NCBI RefSeq assembly: GCF_018499875.1
Contig: NZ_JAHBAY010000012.1
Location: 208,558-272,557, forward strand
Reading direction: 5' to 3'
Origin: Kineosporia corallincola
GTDB taxonomy: Bacteria > Actinomycetota > Actinomycetes > Actinomycetales > Kineosporiaceae
DNA: 64,000 bases
A program made the translations under genes and the position numbers. Of this stretch, positions 45,639-54,832 are shown one piece after another. The notes under the pieces were generated by a model. The model made no database searches. It was given only the letters and a program-made list of their open reading frames with translations, and was not told the origin of the DNA. The number at the start of each line of letters is the position of its first letter. The stretch's first letter is position 1.

Positions 45639-46247
45639 ATGAGCGGACGGTTCGTACCGTATGCGGCCACCCCAGGCCGCGCGATCGCGCAGGTCCTCGC
45701 CGACATCAGCGTGCTGGTGTGGGTGGTGGCCTGGTACTACGTCGCCAGGGCCGTGCACACGGCGATCTCGGCCATCGCCGATGTCGGCGCCGACGTGGAG
45801 AGTGGCGCCCACGGCATCTCCAGCAACCTGGGCGGGGCCGGTGACAGCGCGGGTGACATCCCGCTGGCCGGCGACGCCCTGTCCAAACCGCTGAGATCGG
45901 CGGCCGACGCCGCGCAGAACATCGCGAACGCCGGGCACGGTCTCGACGAGCGGGCCACCACACTGGCCGTGCTGCTCGCGCTGGCGGTCTCGGTCCCGCC
46001 GGTGCTGGCCGTCGTGGTGCCCTGGCTGTTGCTGCGGGTGCGGTTCGCCCGGCGGGCGGGGGCCACCGCGGCCCTGGCCCGCACCGAGGGCGGTGCCGAC
46101 CTGCTCGCCCTGCGGGCCCTGGCCTCCCGGCCGATGCCCCGGCTGCTGAACATCTCCGACGACCCGCTGGAGGGCTGGCGCAGCGGCGACCCGGAGGTGG
46201 TGCGCCGCCTTGCCGCCCTGGAACTGCGGGCGTCGGGGCTGAAATAG
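45639..46247 (+). CDS. Actinobacterial membrane protein of unknown function
   Basis: A 202-residue protein with two membrane segments: about residues 15-40 (IAQVLADISVLVWVVAWYYV) and about 105-130 (TLAVLLALAVSVPPVLAVVV). Between them is a low-complexity Gly/Ala/Asp region, predicted extracellular, with coiled-coil character (LSKPLRSAADAAQNIANAG). The C-terminal 70 residues are basic then charged (LRALASRPMPRLLNISDDPL). I recognise only a conserved hypothetical. The ATG at 45639 lacks a clear ribosome binding site. It is the only plus-strand gene in the core block. Confidence 0.75.
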   Translation: MSGRFVPYAATPGRAIAQVLADISVLVWVVAWYYVARAVHTAISAIADVGADVESGAHGISSNLGGAGDSAGDIPLAGDALSKPLRSAADAAQNIANAGHGLDERATTLAVLLALAVSVPPVLAVVVPWLLLRVRFARRAGATAALARTEGGADLLALRALASRPMPRLLNISDDPLEGWRSGDPEVVRRLAALELRASGLK

Positions 46248-46288
46248 GAACGCGCGCCGGGCGGCTCGGCCCGCGTCCCGCACGCCGC

Positions 46289-46320
46289 AGGGCCACCCGC
46301 CTCACCAGGCGGGTGGCCCT
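46289..46320. terminator. Bidirectional terminator
   Basis: AGGGCCACCCGCCT (46289-46302) and AGGCGGGTGGCCCT (46307-46320) form a perfect 14-bp stem with loop CACC. It separates the rightward membrane protein from the leftward NUDIX gene. Confidence 0.85.
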
Positions 46321-46350
46321 CAGGTCACAACGAACAGGTCGGGCAGCCGG

Positions 46351-46986
46351 TCAGCGGTAGTTCCGGTGCGCCGGCCAGGGCGCGTCGGCGGGCCGCAACG
46401 TGGACCAGCCGGCCGCCTTCGCCGCCACCGCGGCGAGGATGCCGATCACCGCACCGGGGTTGTGGATCGCCCCGGCCAGCACCGCGTCCCGGGCCTCGTC
46501 GAGCGGGACCCAGCGGGTGGGCATGTTCAGTTCCTCCTCGCCCCGCTGGTAGCGCTCGGCCTCCGGCACCTCGGACACGCCCCGCGCCAGGTAGCAGCGC
46601 AGCGCCTCGTTGCTGCCGCCGGGCGAGTTGAACCACTCGGCCAGCAGCGACCATTCGGCCGCCCGCAGGTCGGCCTCCTCGAGCAGCTCGCGCTGCGCGG
46701 CCGCCACCGGGTTCTCCCCCGGCACGTCGAGCAGGCCGGCCGGCAGCTCCCACAGCTCCATCTGCACCGGATGCCGGTACTGCCGGATCATCAGCACCCG
46801 CTCCTGGTCGTCCAGGGCCAGCACGGTGACCGCCCCCGGATGGTCCATCAGCTCACGGGTGACCTGTCCGGCCTCGCCGAGGTCGACCTTCTCCGACACG
46901 ATGTCCCAGATCTTGCCGTGGTGGATCAGGTCGTGGGCGAGAACCGGCCGGGGGGCGAGGAAGTCCTCGAAGTCGGGTGCGGTCAC
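46351..46986 (-). CDS. NUDIX hydrolase (ADP-ribose pyrophosphatase type)
   Basis: A 211-residue NUDIX enzyme. The Nudix box spans [20 protein letters not shown] then EADLRA, with the Gly near its end replaced by Asp. [19 protein letters not shown] and [18 protein letters not shown] are typical of NudF-like ADP-sugar pyrophosphatases. The next pair of substrate residues, SPGGSNE, also fits. Its start overlaps the pyrG stop by 4 bases, the conserved pyrG-nudix order. Confidence 0.92.
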   Translation of the reverse strand: MTAPDFEDFLAPRPVLAHDLIHHGKIWDIVSEKVDLGEAGQVTRELMDHPGAVTVLALDDQERVLMIRQYRHPVQMELWELPAGLLDVPGENPVAAAQRELLEEADLRAAEWSLLAEWFNSPGGSNEALRCYLARGVSEVPEAERYQRGEEELNMPTRWVPLDEARDAVLAGAIHNPGAVIGILAAVAAKAAGWSTLRPADAPWPAHRNYR

Positions 46987-48695
46987 GCCGTCACCGGGGC
47001 CTGGTCGACCACGGGCTCCGGCTCGGGGGCGACCTCCTGGCGGGGCGTCTCCACGTCGACGAGCCGCTCGGCCCGCTGCCGGTCGACGGCCGCGGCGATC
47101 AGCCCGGCGAACAGCGGGTGCGCCTTGTCCGGGCGGGACTTGAACTCCGGGTGCGCCTGGGTGCCCACGTAGTACGGGTGCACCTCGCGCGGCAGCTCCA
47201 CGAACTCGACCAGCGACCGGTCGGGAGACATCCCGGAGAACGAGATGCCGGCGTCCTCCAGCTGCTTGAGGTAGTGGTTGTTGACCTCGTAGCGGTGCCG
47301 GTGCCGCTCGGACACCTTCGCGCTGCCGTAGACCTCACGCACGATGCTGCCCTCGGCGAGCACGGCCGGGTAGGCACCCAGCCGCATCGTGCCGCCCATG
47401 TCGCCCTCGCCGGAGACGATGTCCTTCTGCTCGTCCATGGTGGCGATCACCGGGAAGTCGGCGCCCGGCTCGAACTCGGTGCTGCTGGCACCGGGCAGGC
47501 CGGCCACGTTGCGGGCGTACTCGATCACCATGCACTGGAGGCCGAGACACAGCCCCAGGGTGGGGATCTGGTTCTCGCGGGCCCAGCGCAGCGCGCCGAG
47601 CTTACCCTCGATGCCACGCACCCCGAAACCGCCCGGCACGCAGATCGCGTCGACGCCGCGCAGCGCCTTCGAGGCGCCCTCGGGCGTGGAGCAGGTGTCG
47701 GAGGCGACCCAGCGGATCTTCACCTTCGCGTCCTGGTCGAAACCGCCGGCGCGCAGCGCCTCGGTCACCGACAGGTAGGCGTCGGGCAGGTCGATGTACT
47801 TGCCGACCAGTGCCAGCTCCACGTGGTGGCGCGGCTGGTGCACGCGGCGCAGCAGCTCGTTCCAGTCGTCCCACTCGACGTCGCGGAACGACAGGCCCAG
47901 ACGGCGCACGACGAACGCGTCGAGGCCCTCCGAGTGCAGCACCTTCGGGATGTCGTAGATCGACGGCGCGTCGGCGCAGTTGATCACGGCCTCCTGGTCG
48001 ACGTCGCAGGTGAGGGCCAGCTTGCGCTTCATGTCCTCGGGGATGTCCCGGTCGGACCGGCAGATCAGCGCGTCCGGCTGGATGCCGATGTTGCGCAGCG
48101 CCGCCACCGAGTGCTGGGTCGGCTTGGTCTTGAGCTCGCCGCTGGGCGCCAGGTAGGGAACCAGCGAGACGTGCAGGAACAGCACGTTCTCCCGGCCCAC
48201 GTCGCGGCGCACCTGACGGGCGGCCTCGAGGAACGGCAGCGACTCGATGTCGCCCACGGTGCCGCCGATCTCGGTGATGATCACGTCGGCCACGTCGGCC
48301 TGGGCCCGCATCCGGGCCTTGATCTCGTCGGTGATGTGCGGGATCACCTGCACGGTGTCACCGAGGTACTCGCCGCGCCGTTCCTTGGCGATCACGGCCG
48401 AGTAGACCTGGCCGGTGGTGACGTTGGCCGACTGGTTGAAGTTGACGTCGAGAAAGCGCTCGTAGTGCCCGATGTCGAGGTCGGTCTCGGCGCCGTCGTC
48501 GGTCACGAAGACCTCGCCGTGCTGGAACGGGTTCATCGTGCCGGGGTCGACGTTCAGGTACGGGTCGAGTTTCTGCATCGCAACGCGCAGACCGCGCGCC
48601 CGGAGAAGGTGACCGAGGCTGGACGCCGAGAGTCCCTTACCGAGTGAGGAGGCGACGCCACCCGTGACGAAGATCTGCTTGGTAGGTTCTGTCAT
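46983..48695 (-). CDS. pyrG: CTP synthase
   Basis: A 570-residue enzyme with synthetase domain [23 protein letters not shown]/Mg motif [15 protein letters not shown] and glutaminase domain [14 protein letters not shown]. The catalytic Cys is in LGLCLGLQC and the His/Glu pair in the AHPEF region. It aminates UTP to CTP. The ATG at 48695 gives [16 protein letters not shown] at 48707 would add four residues. The last 30 residues are an acidic/Pro tail. Overlaps the NUDIX gene. Confidence 0.97.
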   Translation of the reverse strand: MTEPTKQIFVTGGVASSLGKGLSASSLGHLLRARGLRVAMQKLDPYLNVDPGTMNPFQHGEVFVTDDGAETDLDIGHYERFLDVNFNQSANVTTGQVYSAVIAKERRGEYLGDTVQVIPHITDEIKARMRAQADVADVIITEIGGTVGDIESLPFLEAARQVRRDVGRENVLFLHVSLVPYLAPSGELKTKPTQHSVAALRNIGIQPDALICRSDRDIPEDMKRKLALTCDVDQEAVINCADAPSIYDIPKVLHSEGLDAFVVRRLGLSFRDVEWDDWNELLRRVHQPRHHVELALVGKYIDLPDAYLSVTEALRAGGFDQDAKVKIRWVASDTCSTPEGASKALRGVDAICVPGGFGVRGIEGKLGALRWARENQIPTLGLCLGLQCMVIEYARNVAGLPGASSTEFEPGADFPVIATMDEQKDIVSGEGDMGGTMRLGAYPAVLAEGSIVREVYGSAKVSERHRHRYEVNNHYLKQLEDAGISFSGMSPDRSLVEFVELPREVHPYYVGTQAHPEFKSRPDKAHPLFAGLIAAAVDRQRAERLVDVETPRQEVAPEPEPVVDQAPVTA

Positions 48696-48808
48696 CCGCT
48701 GAGCCACGGGATTTCAAGTTATCAGGCTCTCGACCCGACCGTCGCACCACCCGTCCCGTTCGCCCGGAAAGTGAGGAAGAAGTCCCCCTACCGGGCGCGG
48801 GATCTACA

Positions 48809-49933
48809 TCACTGGCCCAGCCGGATCAACTGCCGGTAACGATCCGACCAACCCTGGGTGACCTCGTCCTCCGACGGCAGCCCGGCCACCCGGGCCCGGG
48901 CCCGGTCGGCCAGTTCCCGGGCCCGGCCGGCGTCGTCGAGCAGCTCGCGCACCGCGGCCGCCAGGGCCGGCGCGGAGCCCGGCTCGACCAGCGCCCCGGT
49001 GTCCGCCAGCAGGTCCGGCACCCCGCCGACCGCGGTCGCGACCACCGGCACCCCCGCCGCCATCGCCTCCTGCACCGCCAGGGGACGCGCCTCCCACTCG
49101 CTGGCGAGCGCGAACACGTCGGCCCGGGCCAGCAGCGCGGGCACGTCCTCGCGGCGTCCCAGGAAGGTCACCGGGGCGTTCGCCCGGTTGCGCCGCCGCT
49201 CCAGTTCGCCGAGCAGGTCCAGGTCGCCGTCACCGGCCACCGCCCAGCGCACGCCGAGCACATCGGCCGACAGCAGCGCGGCGGCGTCCACCAGCACGTC
49301 CAGGCGCTTCTGCGGTGCGATCCGGCTCACCGTCAGCACCAGGGGGCCGCGCCGCGGGCCGAGTTCGGCGTCGAGGTCAACGGTGGACGACGAGGAGCCC
49401 GCGACCGGCGTCTCCGCCGATACGACGGTCAGCTGCGGATCCCGCGCCCCCAGTTCGCGGGCCCGCGCGACGAGGTCCGAGGACGCCCCGGTGAGCAGGT
49501 CCGCCCGCCGGGCCTGGAGCTGCTCGGCCAGGGCCAGCGCCCGGCGCTTCGGGCCGGTGCCGAGCACCGCGTTGTGCCAGGTGACGACCAGCGGCGGACG
49601 GCGCCGCAGGGTGGCCGCGGCCAGCACCGTGAGCAGGCCGGCCTGGTGCCCGTGCGCGTGCACCACCGTGGCCCCGGCGATCATCCGGCGCAGTCTCAGC
49701 AGCGACGACCTCAGGTGGTGGCGCCCGGTGGGCCACTCCGGGACGACGTCCACCATCGAACCTGCCGAACCCGCCGGGCCTTTCGGGTCTCCCAGGCGGG
49801 TCGCGGTGAGCGGGCTGGTGAACACCGACACGTCCCAGCCGAGTTCCCCCAGCCCGGAGGCCAGCCCGGCGACATGCCCGGCGACACCGCCGGTGGCCGG
49901 CCCGGCGACGAGCAGTACACGGTCCGCACTCAT
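48809..49933 (-). CDS. Glycosyltransferase, GT4-like
   Basis: A 374-residue GT-B transferase. GGVAGHVAGLASGLGELGWD is the acceptor-side loop. The donor half has LVLTVSRIAPQKRLDVLVDA and the EX7E-like AVQEAMAAGVPVVATAVGGV motif. Such enzymes add sugars to lipid or polymer carriers. It overlaps the murJ-like gene by 4 bases in an envelope cluster, so a cell-wall or glycolipid acceptor is likely; the exact sugar is not evident. Confidence 0.9.
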   Translation of the reverse strand: MSADRVLLVAGPATGGVAGHVAGLASGLGELGWDVSVFTSPLTATRLGDPKGPAGSAGSMVDVVPEWPTGRHHLRSSLLRLRRMIAGATVVHAHGHQAGLLTVLAAATLRRRPPLVVTWHNAVLGTGPKRRALALAEQLQARRADLLTGASSDLVARARELGARDPQLTVVSAETPVAGSSSSTVDLDAELGPRRGPLVLTVSRIAPQKRLDVLVDAAALLSADVLGVRWAVAGDGDLDLLGELERRRNRANAPVTFLGRREDVPALLARADVFALASEWEARPLAVQEAMAAGVPVVATAVGGVPDLLADTGALVEPGSAPALAAAVRELLDDAGRARELADRARARVAGLPSEDEVTQGWSDRYRQLIRLGQ

Positions 49934-51564
49934 GGTTTCGTCCTCCGGGTGATCCGTCCGACCAGCATGCCGAGATTCTTCCGGTCGAGCACCGCGAGCA
50001 GCGCCGCGAACAGCACGGCCGCGACCATCGCCCCGGCCGCACCGCCTGCCAGCGCCCGCACCACGGCGACGCCGTCGCCCAGGGTCAGCAGGGCCACCTC
50101 ACGCCCGGCCAGCCCGGCCACCACCGCAGCCGCCCCGGCCAGCACCAGCAGGCGCCCCAGCCCGGCCACCGCGGCGGCCCCGGCCTCGCGCCGCAGGGCC
50201 AGCAGCAGCAGCGCCCCGGCCACGCTCATACCGATGGTGTTGCCCCAGGCCAGCCCGGTGACGACGGGAACCAGGAAGACACCCGCGGCCGACCCGGCGA
50301 TCACCGCGGCCCAGCCCAGCGCGGTGGCCACGGCCGCGGCCCGGCCGCGCTCCCGGGCGTACAGCGCGCGGCCGACGTGCGCGATCAACGCGAAACCGAC
50401 CAGCCCGGGCGCCATCACGGTGAGTGCGTTGCCCATCTCCGCCAGCGCCGCGCCGCCGCTGTCGTCGGTGGAGATGGCGGTGAAGAACTCCCCCAGCGGC
50501 TGCGCGGCCGCCGCCAGCACGGCCGCCCCGAACAACGAGACCAGCACCACGACGCGGGTGCTGGCGGCGGCGGTCGCGGCGAACCCCTCGTCGTCCCCCT
50601 GCTGGGCCCGCTCGGCCAGCCGGGGGAACGCGCTGGTGGCCAGCGGCACCGCGAGCACCGCGTAGGGCAGCAGGTACACCGCCTGGGCGGACTGGAACAC
50701 CGGGTAGGCGCCGGTCTGCCGGTGGTTGGCCAGAAGCAGCGCGACCATCAGCGACAGCTGCTGGGCCAGCAACGCGGAGATGCCCGCGGCGGCCAGGGCC
50801 AGACCGCGCCGGGCCACCCCCGGCGGGAAGGTCAGGGTGGGCCGGATCCGCACCCCGGCCTGCCGGGCGGGCCACAGCAACGGCAGCGTCATCACCGCCA
50901 CCCCGGCGGTGGTGCCCCAGGTCAGCCAGGCCTCGGCGGTGCCGGGCAACCGGGCCGGCACGTCGGTCGTGCTGACCGAGCCGTAGACCAGATAGGCGCC
51001 GATCACCACCACGCTGGACAGCAACGGCACGAAGGCGGGCCAGAAGAACCGGCGGTGGGCGTTGAGTGTGCCGGTCAGCACCACGCCGATGCCGTACAGG
51101 GCGATCTGCGGGGCGAACACCATGATCATCCGGGCGGCCAGGCCCTGCTGGCCGGCGCAGCGCGGATCGTCGTCGACCAGCACCTTCGACAACGGCACGG
51201 CCAGCACCGCGAGCAGCGCCGAGACCGGCACCAGCACCACCAGCACCCAGCCGATCAGCGCCGACACGATCCGGTCGACCTGCTCGCGGTCGGCCCGCGC
51301 CAGCGGCCCGGCCAGCAGCGGCACCACGGCACTGGCCAGCGCCCCCCCGGCCACCACCTCGTAGAGCACGTTGGGCAGGGTGTTGGCCGAGGAGTACGCC
51401 GTGCCCACGCAGTGGTAGCCGACGTCGGCCGCGAATCCCAGCCACCGGCCGAACCCGACCACCCGCGACACCGCCGTCACGGCGGCGATCAGGGCGGCCG
51501 AGGCGAGCAGACCCCGACCGACAGAGGACGGCGTTGAGCTGGGCGCGGTCGTCACGTCGTCCAC
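49930..51564 (-). CDS. murJ: MurJ-like lipid flippase (MOP superfamily)
   Basis: A 544-residue membrane protein with about 14 helices. It follows the MurJ pattern: AVTAVSRVVGFGRWLGFAADV, SANTLPNVLYEVVAGGALAS, VVPLLAGPL, and APQIALYGIGVVLTGTLNAH. It probably flips a lipid-linked precursor, lipid II or another undecaprenyl-linked glycan. Whether this is the essential MurJ or a paralogue dedicated to the adjacent glycosyltransferase is unclear. Overlaps that gene by 4 bases. Confidence 0.85.
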   Translation of the reverse strand: MDDVTTAPSSTPSSVGRGLLASAALIAAVTAVSRVVGFGRWLGFAADVGYHCVGTAYSSANTLPNVLYEVVAGGALASAVVPLLAGPLARADREQVDRIVSALIGWVLVVLVPVSALLAVLAVPLSKVLVDDDPRCAGQQGLAARMIMVFAPQIALYGIGVVLTGTLNAHRRFFWPAFVPLLSSVVVIGAYLVYGSVSTTDVPARLPGTAEAWLTWGTTAGVAVMTLPLLWPARQAGVRIRPTLTFPPGVARRGLALAAAGISALLAQQLSLMVALLLANHRQTGAYPVFQSAQAVYLLPYAVLAVPLATSAFPRLAERAQQGDDEGFAATAAASTRVVVLVSLFGAAVLAAAAQPLGEFFTAISTDDSGGAALAEMGNALTVMAPGLVGFALIAHVGRALYARERGRAAAVATALGWAAVIAGSAAGVFLVPVVTGLAWGNTIGMSVAGALLLLALRREAGAAAVAGLGRLLVLAGAAAVVAGLAGREVALLTLGDGVAVVRALAGGAAGAMVAAVLFAALLAVLDRKNLGMLVGRITRRTKP

Positions 51565-51576
51565 AAACCAAACTTG

Positions 51577-52440
51577 TCAGGCGGGGCGACGGCCCAGCAT
51601 GTCGAGCTCGCGCAGCACCGGCGTGCGCGCGATCACCTTGGTGAAGCTGACCTTCTCGCTGGCCAGGGTCAGCCCGCCGACCACGGCGAGCACGGCCAGC
51701 TGGCCCCCGCGGCCCAGGCCGGTGACGGCCGCGGTGCCGAGCAGGGCCCCGGCGGCGTTCGCGCCGGTGTCGCCGAGCATGGCCTTCTCGGCCAGGTCGA
51801 CCGGCAGCAACCCGGCCCCGGCCCCGCAGGCGATCGCGACCAGCCGGCCCCCCGCGGCGCCGGAGGCGGCGGGCGCGAACAGCAGCATGACCTTGATCGC
51901 ACGGCCCGGGCGCAGGTCGAACAGGTTCATCAGGTTGGCCGAGCCGGCCACCACCGCACCCGACACCAGCGTGTCCGCGGCCCCGCCGAGCAGCCGCACC
52001 ACGACGCCGGAATCGGCCCGGTCGCGATGTGAGGGCACGAGCAGGGCGGCGACCAGGCCGGTCGCGCCGATGCCGAGAACCTTCAGCCCGCCGGTGGTGA
52101 CGTGCCCGCGCGCCAGCTCGCCCAGGTGCCCACGCAGGCCCTTGCTCTTGCCGGTCTCGCGCAGGTCGTCGATCGCGCCGAAGGTGCCGCCGCCGACCGT
52201 GGCCACCACCGCGGCGGCCTTCACCCGGGCCGGCACACCCGGCGCGAGCACGGTGGCCGTGGCCGCGCCCAGCGTGTAGGCCGGGCCCTCCAGCAGGGTC
52301 AGGGTCTCACCGCGGTGGTTGACCCGTTCCCAGAGCTTCGACCCGCCCGGCGGGTTGGCGCGCAGTGCTGTCCAGGCACCGCGGGCGGCCAGAGCTCCGG
52401 CACCGGCCAGAGCGGTGGAGACGAGCAGCCTTCGGATCAC
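51577..52440 (-). CDS. MraY/WecA-like membrane protein (degenerate GPT family)
   Basis: A 287-residue hydrophobic protein resembling polyprenyl-phosphate glycosyl-1-phosphate transferases: GAIDDLRETGKSKGLRGHLG (the DD site), LMNLFDLRPGRAIK (as in NxxDGxDGL) and EKAMLGDTGANAAGALLG (as in GDSGS). It is shorter than MraY (about 360) and lacks some of the usual loops, so it may have altered chemistry. An N-terminal signal anchor is present. It sits between mctB and the murJ gene, overlapping mctB by 4 bases. I infer an envelope-linked role. Confidence 0.8.
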   Translation of the reverse strand: MIRRLLVSTALAGAGALAARGAWTALRANPPGGSKLWERVNHRGETLTLLEGPAYTLGAATATVLAPGVPARVKAAAVVATVGGGTFGAIDDLRETGKSKGLRGHLGELARGHVTTGGLKVLGIGATGLVAALLVPSHRDRADSGVVVRLLGGAADTLVSGAVVAGSANLMNLFDLRPGRAIKVMLLFAPAASGAAGGRLVAIACGAGAGLLPVDLAEKAMLGDTGANAAGALLGTAAVTGLGRGGQLAVLAVVGGLTLASEKVSFTKVIARTPVLRELDMLGRRPA

Positions 52441-53459
52441 TTGTCACCCTTCTTGCCGGAGTCGCTCTCCTCGGAGGTGGCCGCGGGGGCCGGGGTGATG
52501 GTGGGCAGAACCGCGTCCACGCCCTCGCCGAAGCCGTACGCCCCGGACCCGCCGGACAGCTGCTCCTGGAGCGCCAGCACGGCGGTGACCACGCCCATCG
52601 CGGTGGAGCCGGTGTCGACGGTGGAGACGTCGGCGCCGACCGTGTCGTCGTCCCGGATCGCGGTGAGCACGCCACCGCTCGCGGCCGCGGAGGCCGGGCC
52701 GGTGGCCACGCTGCCCCCGCTGGTCGAGTCGAGTGCGGAGGCCAGCGCCACGTAGGCCGAGCCGTCCTCCTCGGTGACCGAGGCGGTGGCGGCGGCCGAG
52801 TCGATCGCCTCCGGGTTGGCCGGCACCAGCACCAGGGCGCCCGAGGCCAGGCCGTTCAGGTCGCCGTCCACCTCGATCAGCCCGGCCGTGGTCAGGCCGT
52901 TCAGCGCGGTGGCGGCGTCGGCGGCGGCCGTGCCGGTGGGTGTGGTGTCGGCCGACGACACCACGGACGTGGCCAGCACCTGGGCCAGCCGCTCCTCGCT
53001 GGTGCCGTCGGTGGGCACGTAGCCGCTGGGCAGGTCGCCGGTCAGGCTGGTCAGCAGGCCGGTGCGGTCGGACTCGCGGTCGGCGGCGGTCCAGTCGTCG
53101 GTGACCCCGATCCGGCCGGTGACGCTGCCCCCGGCGCTGGTCACGGCGTCGGTCAGCGGCTCGACCACGTCGTCCTCCACCCCGGGCAGGGTGACGACGA
53201 CCACGGAGCGGCCGGTCAGCGCGTTGGCGACCAGGGCCGAGGTGGTGGCCTGGGTGAACTCGTCGCGGTGGGTGACGGCCTCGGTCGAGGTGGCCAGCTG
53301 CTGGCGCAGGTCGTCCTTCTCCGAGCGCAGCGCGTTCACCTGGTCGGTCAGGGTCGAGCCGATCGAGTCCTGCAACGGCCCGGCGCCGAGCACGATGCCG
53401 ACCGCCAGGGCCAGGAACACCGAGATCAGCGAAACGAGGTGGTACCTGAAGTCGATCAT
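52437..53459 (-). CDS. mctB: MctB/SteB-like membrane-anchored coiled-coil protein
   Basis: A 340-residue protein of the copper transporter MctB (Rv1698) / SteB family. MIDFRYHLVSLISVFLALAV is the characteristic anchor and LRSEKDDLRQQL a coiled coil. The rest is an extracytoplasmic Ala/Ser/Thr-rich domain with VVVVTLPGVEDDVVEPL. In mycobacteria it was named a copper-efflux channel; in corynebacteria its homologue pairs with SteA in septation. Here it overlaps steA by 4 bases, which favours the division role. Confidence 0.88.
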   Translation of the reverse strand: MIDFRYHLVSLISVFLALAVGIVLGAGPLQDSIGSTLTDQVNALRSEKDDLRQQLATSTEAVTHRDEFTQATTSALVANALTGRSVVVVTLPGVEDDVVEPLTDAVTSAGGSVTGRIGVTDDWTAADRESDRTGLLTSLTGDLPSGYVPTDGTSEERLAQVLATSVVSSADTTPTGTAAADAATALNGLTTAGLIEVDGDLNGLASGALVLVPANPEAIDSAAATASVTEEDGSAYVALASALDSTSGGSVATGPASAAASGGVLTAIRDDDTVGADVSTVDTGSTAMGVVTAVLALQEQLSGGSGAYGFGEGVDAVLPTITPAPAATSEESDSGKKGDK

Positions 53460-54700
53460 GTGCTGAGGAATCCCCGCCAGTCGTACGTCGTCAGTGCTTC
53501 GGGGGGCGGGTCGGTGAACCAGCTGCCCACCCAGGAGGTGAGGTCGTCCCAGCGCGCCCCGATCAGCGAGTAGAACGTCTGCCCGCCCTCGGTCGAGGCG
53601 AGGGCGACGCCCAGTGCGACCAGCCCGGCGACCGCCAGGACGGCCAGCTGCCAGTTGCTGATGCGCTGCCGGTAGAGCCGGGAGACGCCCTTGGCGTCGA
53701 CCAGCTTGCTGCCCACCCGCAGCCGGGTCAGGAAGGTGCTGGCCATGCCGGCCCGGCCCTTGTCGAGGAACTCCACCAGCGTGGCGTGCGTGCCGACGGC
53801 GACGATGAGCGAGGCGCCCTTGTCGTCGGCCAGCAGCATCGCGACGTCCTCGCTGGTACCGGTGGCCGGGAACACCACCGGGTCGACGCCGAGCTCGCGC
53901 ACCCGCACCAGGCCGGGCGCGTTGCCGTCCCGATAGGCGTGCACGACGATCTCGGCGCCGCAGGTCAGGGCCTTGTCGGAGACCGAGTCCATGTCTCCGA
54001 CGATCATGTCCGGGGTCCAGCCGGCGTCGATGATGGCGTCGGCACCGCCGTCCACGCCGACCAGGATCGGCCGGTACTCCCGGATGTAGGGCCGGAGCGT
54101 GGCCAGGTCTTCCTTGTAGTGGTAGCCACGCACGACGATCAGCACCTGCCGGCCCTCGAACGAGAGCTTCACGTCCGGCACACCGACCCCGTCGAGGAGC
54201 AGGTCGCGCTCCTTCTTCAGGTACTCCATGGTGTTCGCGGCGAACGCCTCGAGCTGCACGTTGAGCCCGGCGCGGGCGTCGTCCATCGCCACCGACACGG
54301 TGGCGGCGTCCTGCTTGATGCCGCGCGCCACCACCTGGTCACCGGCCCAGATCTCGTTGCCGTCGATCCGGATCGCGGTGCCCTCGGCCAGGTTGGTCAT
54401 CACCGCCTCGCCCACCCCGTCGATCAGCGGGACGCCCGCGGCGAGCAGGATCTGCGGGCCCAGGTTCGGGTAGCGGCCGGAGATGCTGGGCGCGGCGTTG
54501 ACCACCGCCGCCGGCTTCGCGGCGACCAGCGCGTCGGCGGCCACCCGGTCGATGTCGGAGTGGTCGATGACCGCGATGTCACCCGGGTTCAGCCGCTTGG
54601 TCAGGTCTTTCGTGCGCCGGTCGACCCGCGCGATGCCGTGGACGCCCGGGCCCTCCACCGGTTCCGGACGACGGCCTCTGGGCAGGGACGGCAACTTCAC
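53456..54700 (-). CDS. steA: SteA-like division protein (thiamine-pyrophosphokinase-like domain)
   Basis: A 414-residue protein. The central domain reads LVGVDGGADAIIDAGWTPDM, VGDMDSVSDKAL, GNAPGLVRVREL: the thiamine pyrophosphokinase fold with its DGGAD and GDMDS motifs. A single membrane helix near residue 360 (WQLAVLAVAGLVALGVALAS) anchors it, leaving a short external tail. The N-terminal domain (IAVIDHSDIDRVAADALVAA) is the SteA-specific part. It corresponds to Rv1697. It was shown to function in corynebacterial cell separation. Confidence 0.88.
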   Translation of the reverse strand: MKLPSLPRGRRPEPVEGPGVHGIARVDRRTKDLTKRLNPGDIAVIDHSDIDRVAADALVAAKPAAVVNAAPSISGRYPNLGPQILLAAGVPLIDGVGEAVMTNLAEGTAIRIDGNEIWAGDQVVARGIKQDAATVSVAMDDARAGLNVQLEAFAANTMEYLKKERDLLLDGVGVPDVKLSFEGRQVLIVVRGYHYKEDLATLRPYIREYRPILVGVDGGADAIIDAGWTPDMIVGDMDSVSDKALTCGAEIVVHAYRDGNAPGLVRVRELGVDPVVFPATGTSEDVAMLLADDKGASLIVAVGTHATLVEFLDKGRAGMASTFLTRLRVGSKLVDAKGVSRLYRQRISNWQLAVLAVAGLVALGVALASTEGGQTFYSLIGARWDDLTSWVGSWFTDPPPEALTTYDWRGFLST

Positions 54701-54832
54701 GCGTCGATCGTGCCATGTCCGGCCGAGTGCTTTGGCCGTGGATGGGATCGGATGACAACGATTCGGACGCGATCACCCGGCTCCGAATCTGATTCGGCGA
54801 GCAACCTCACCCGAACGCCACCCCCGGAAACC

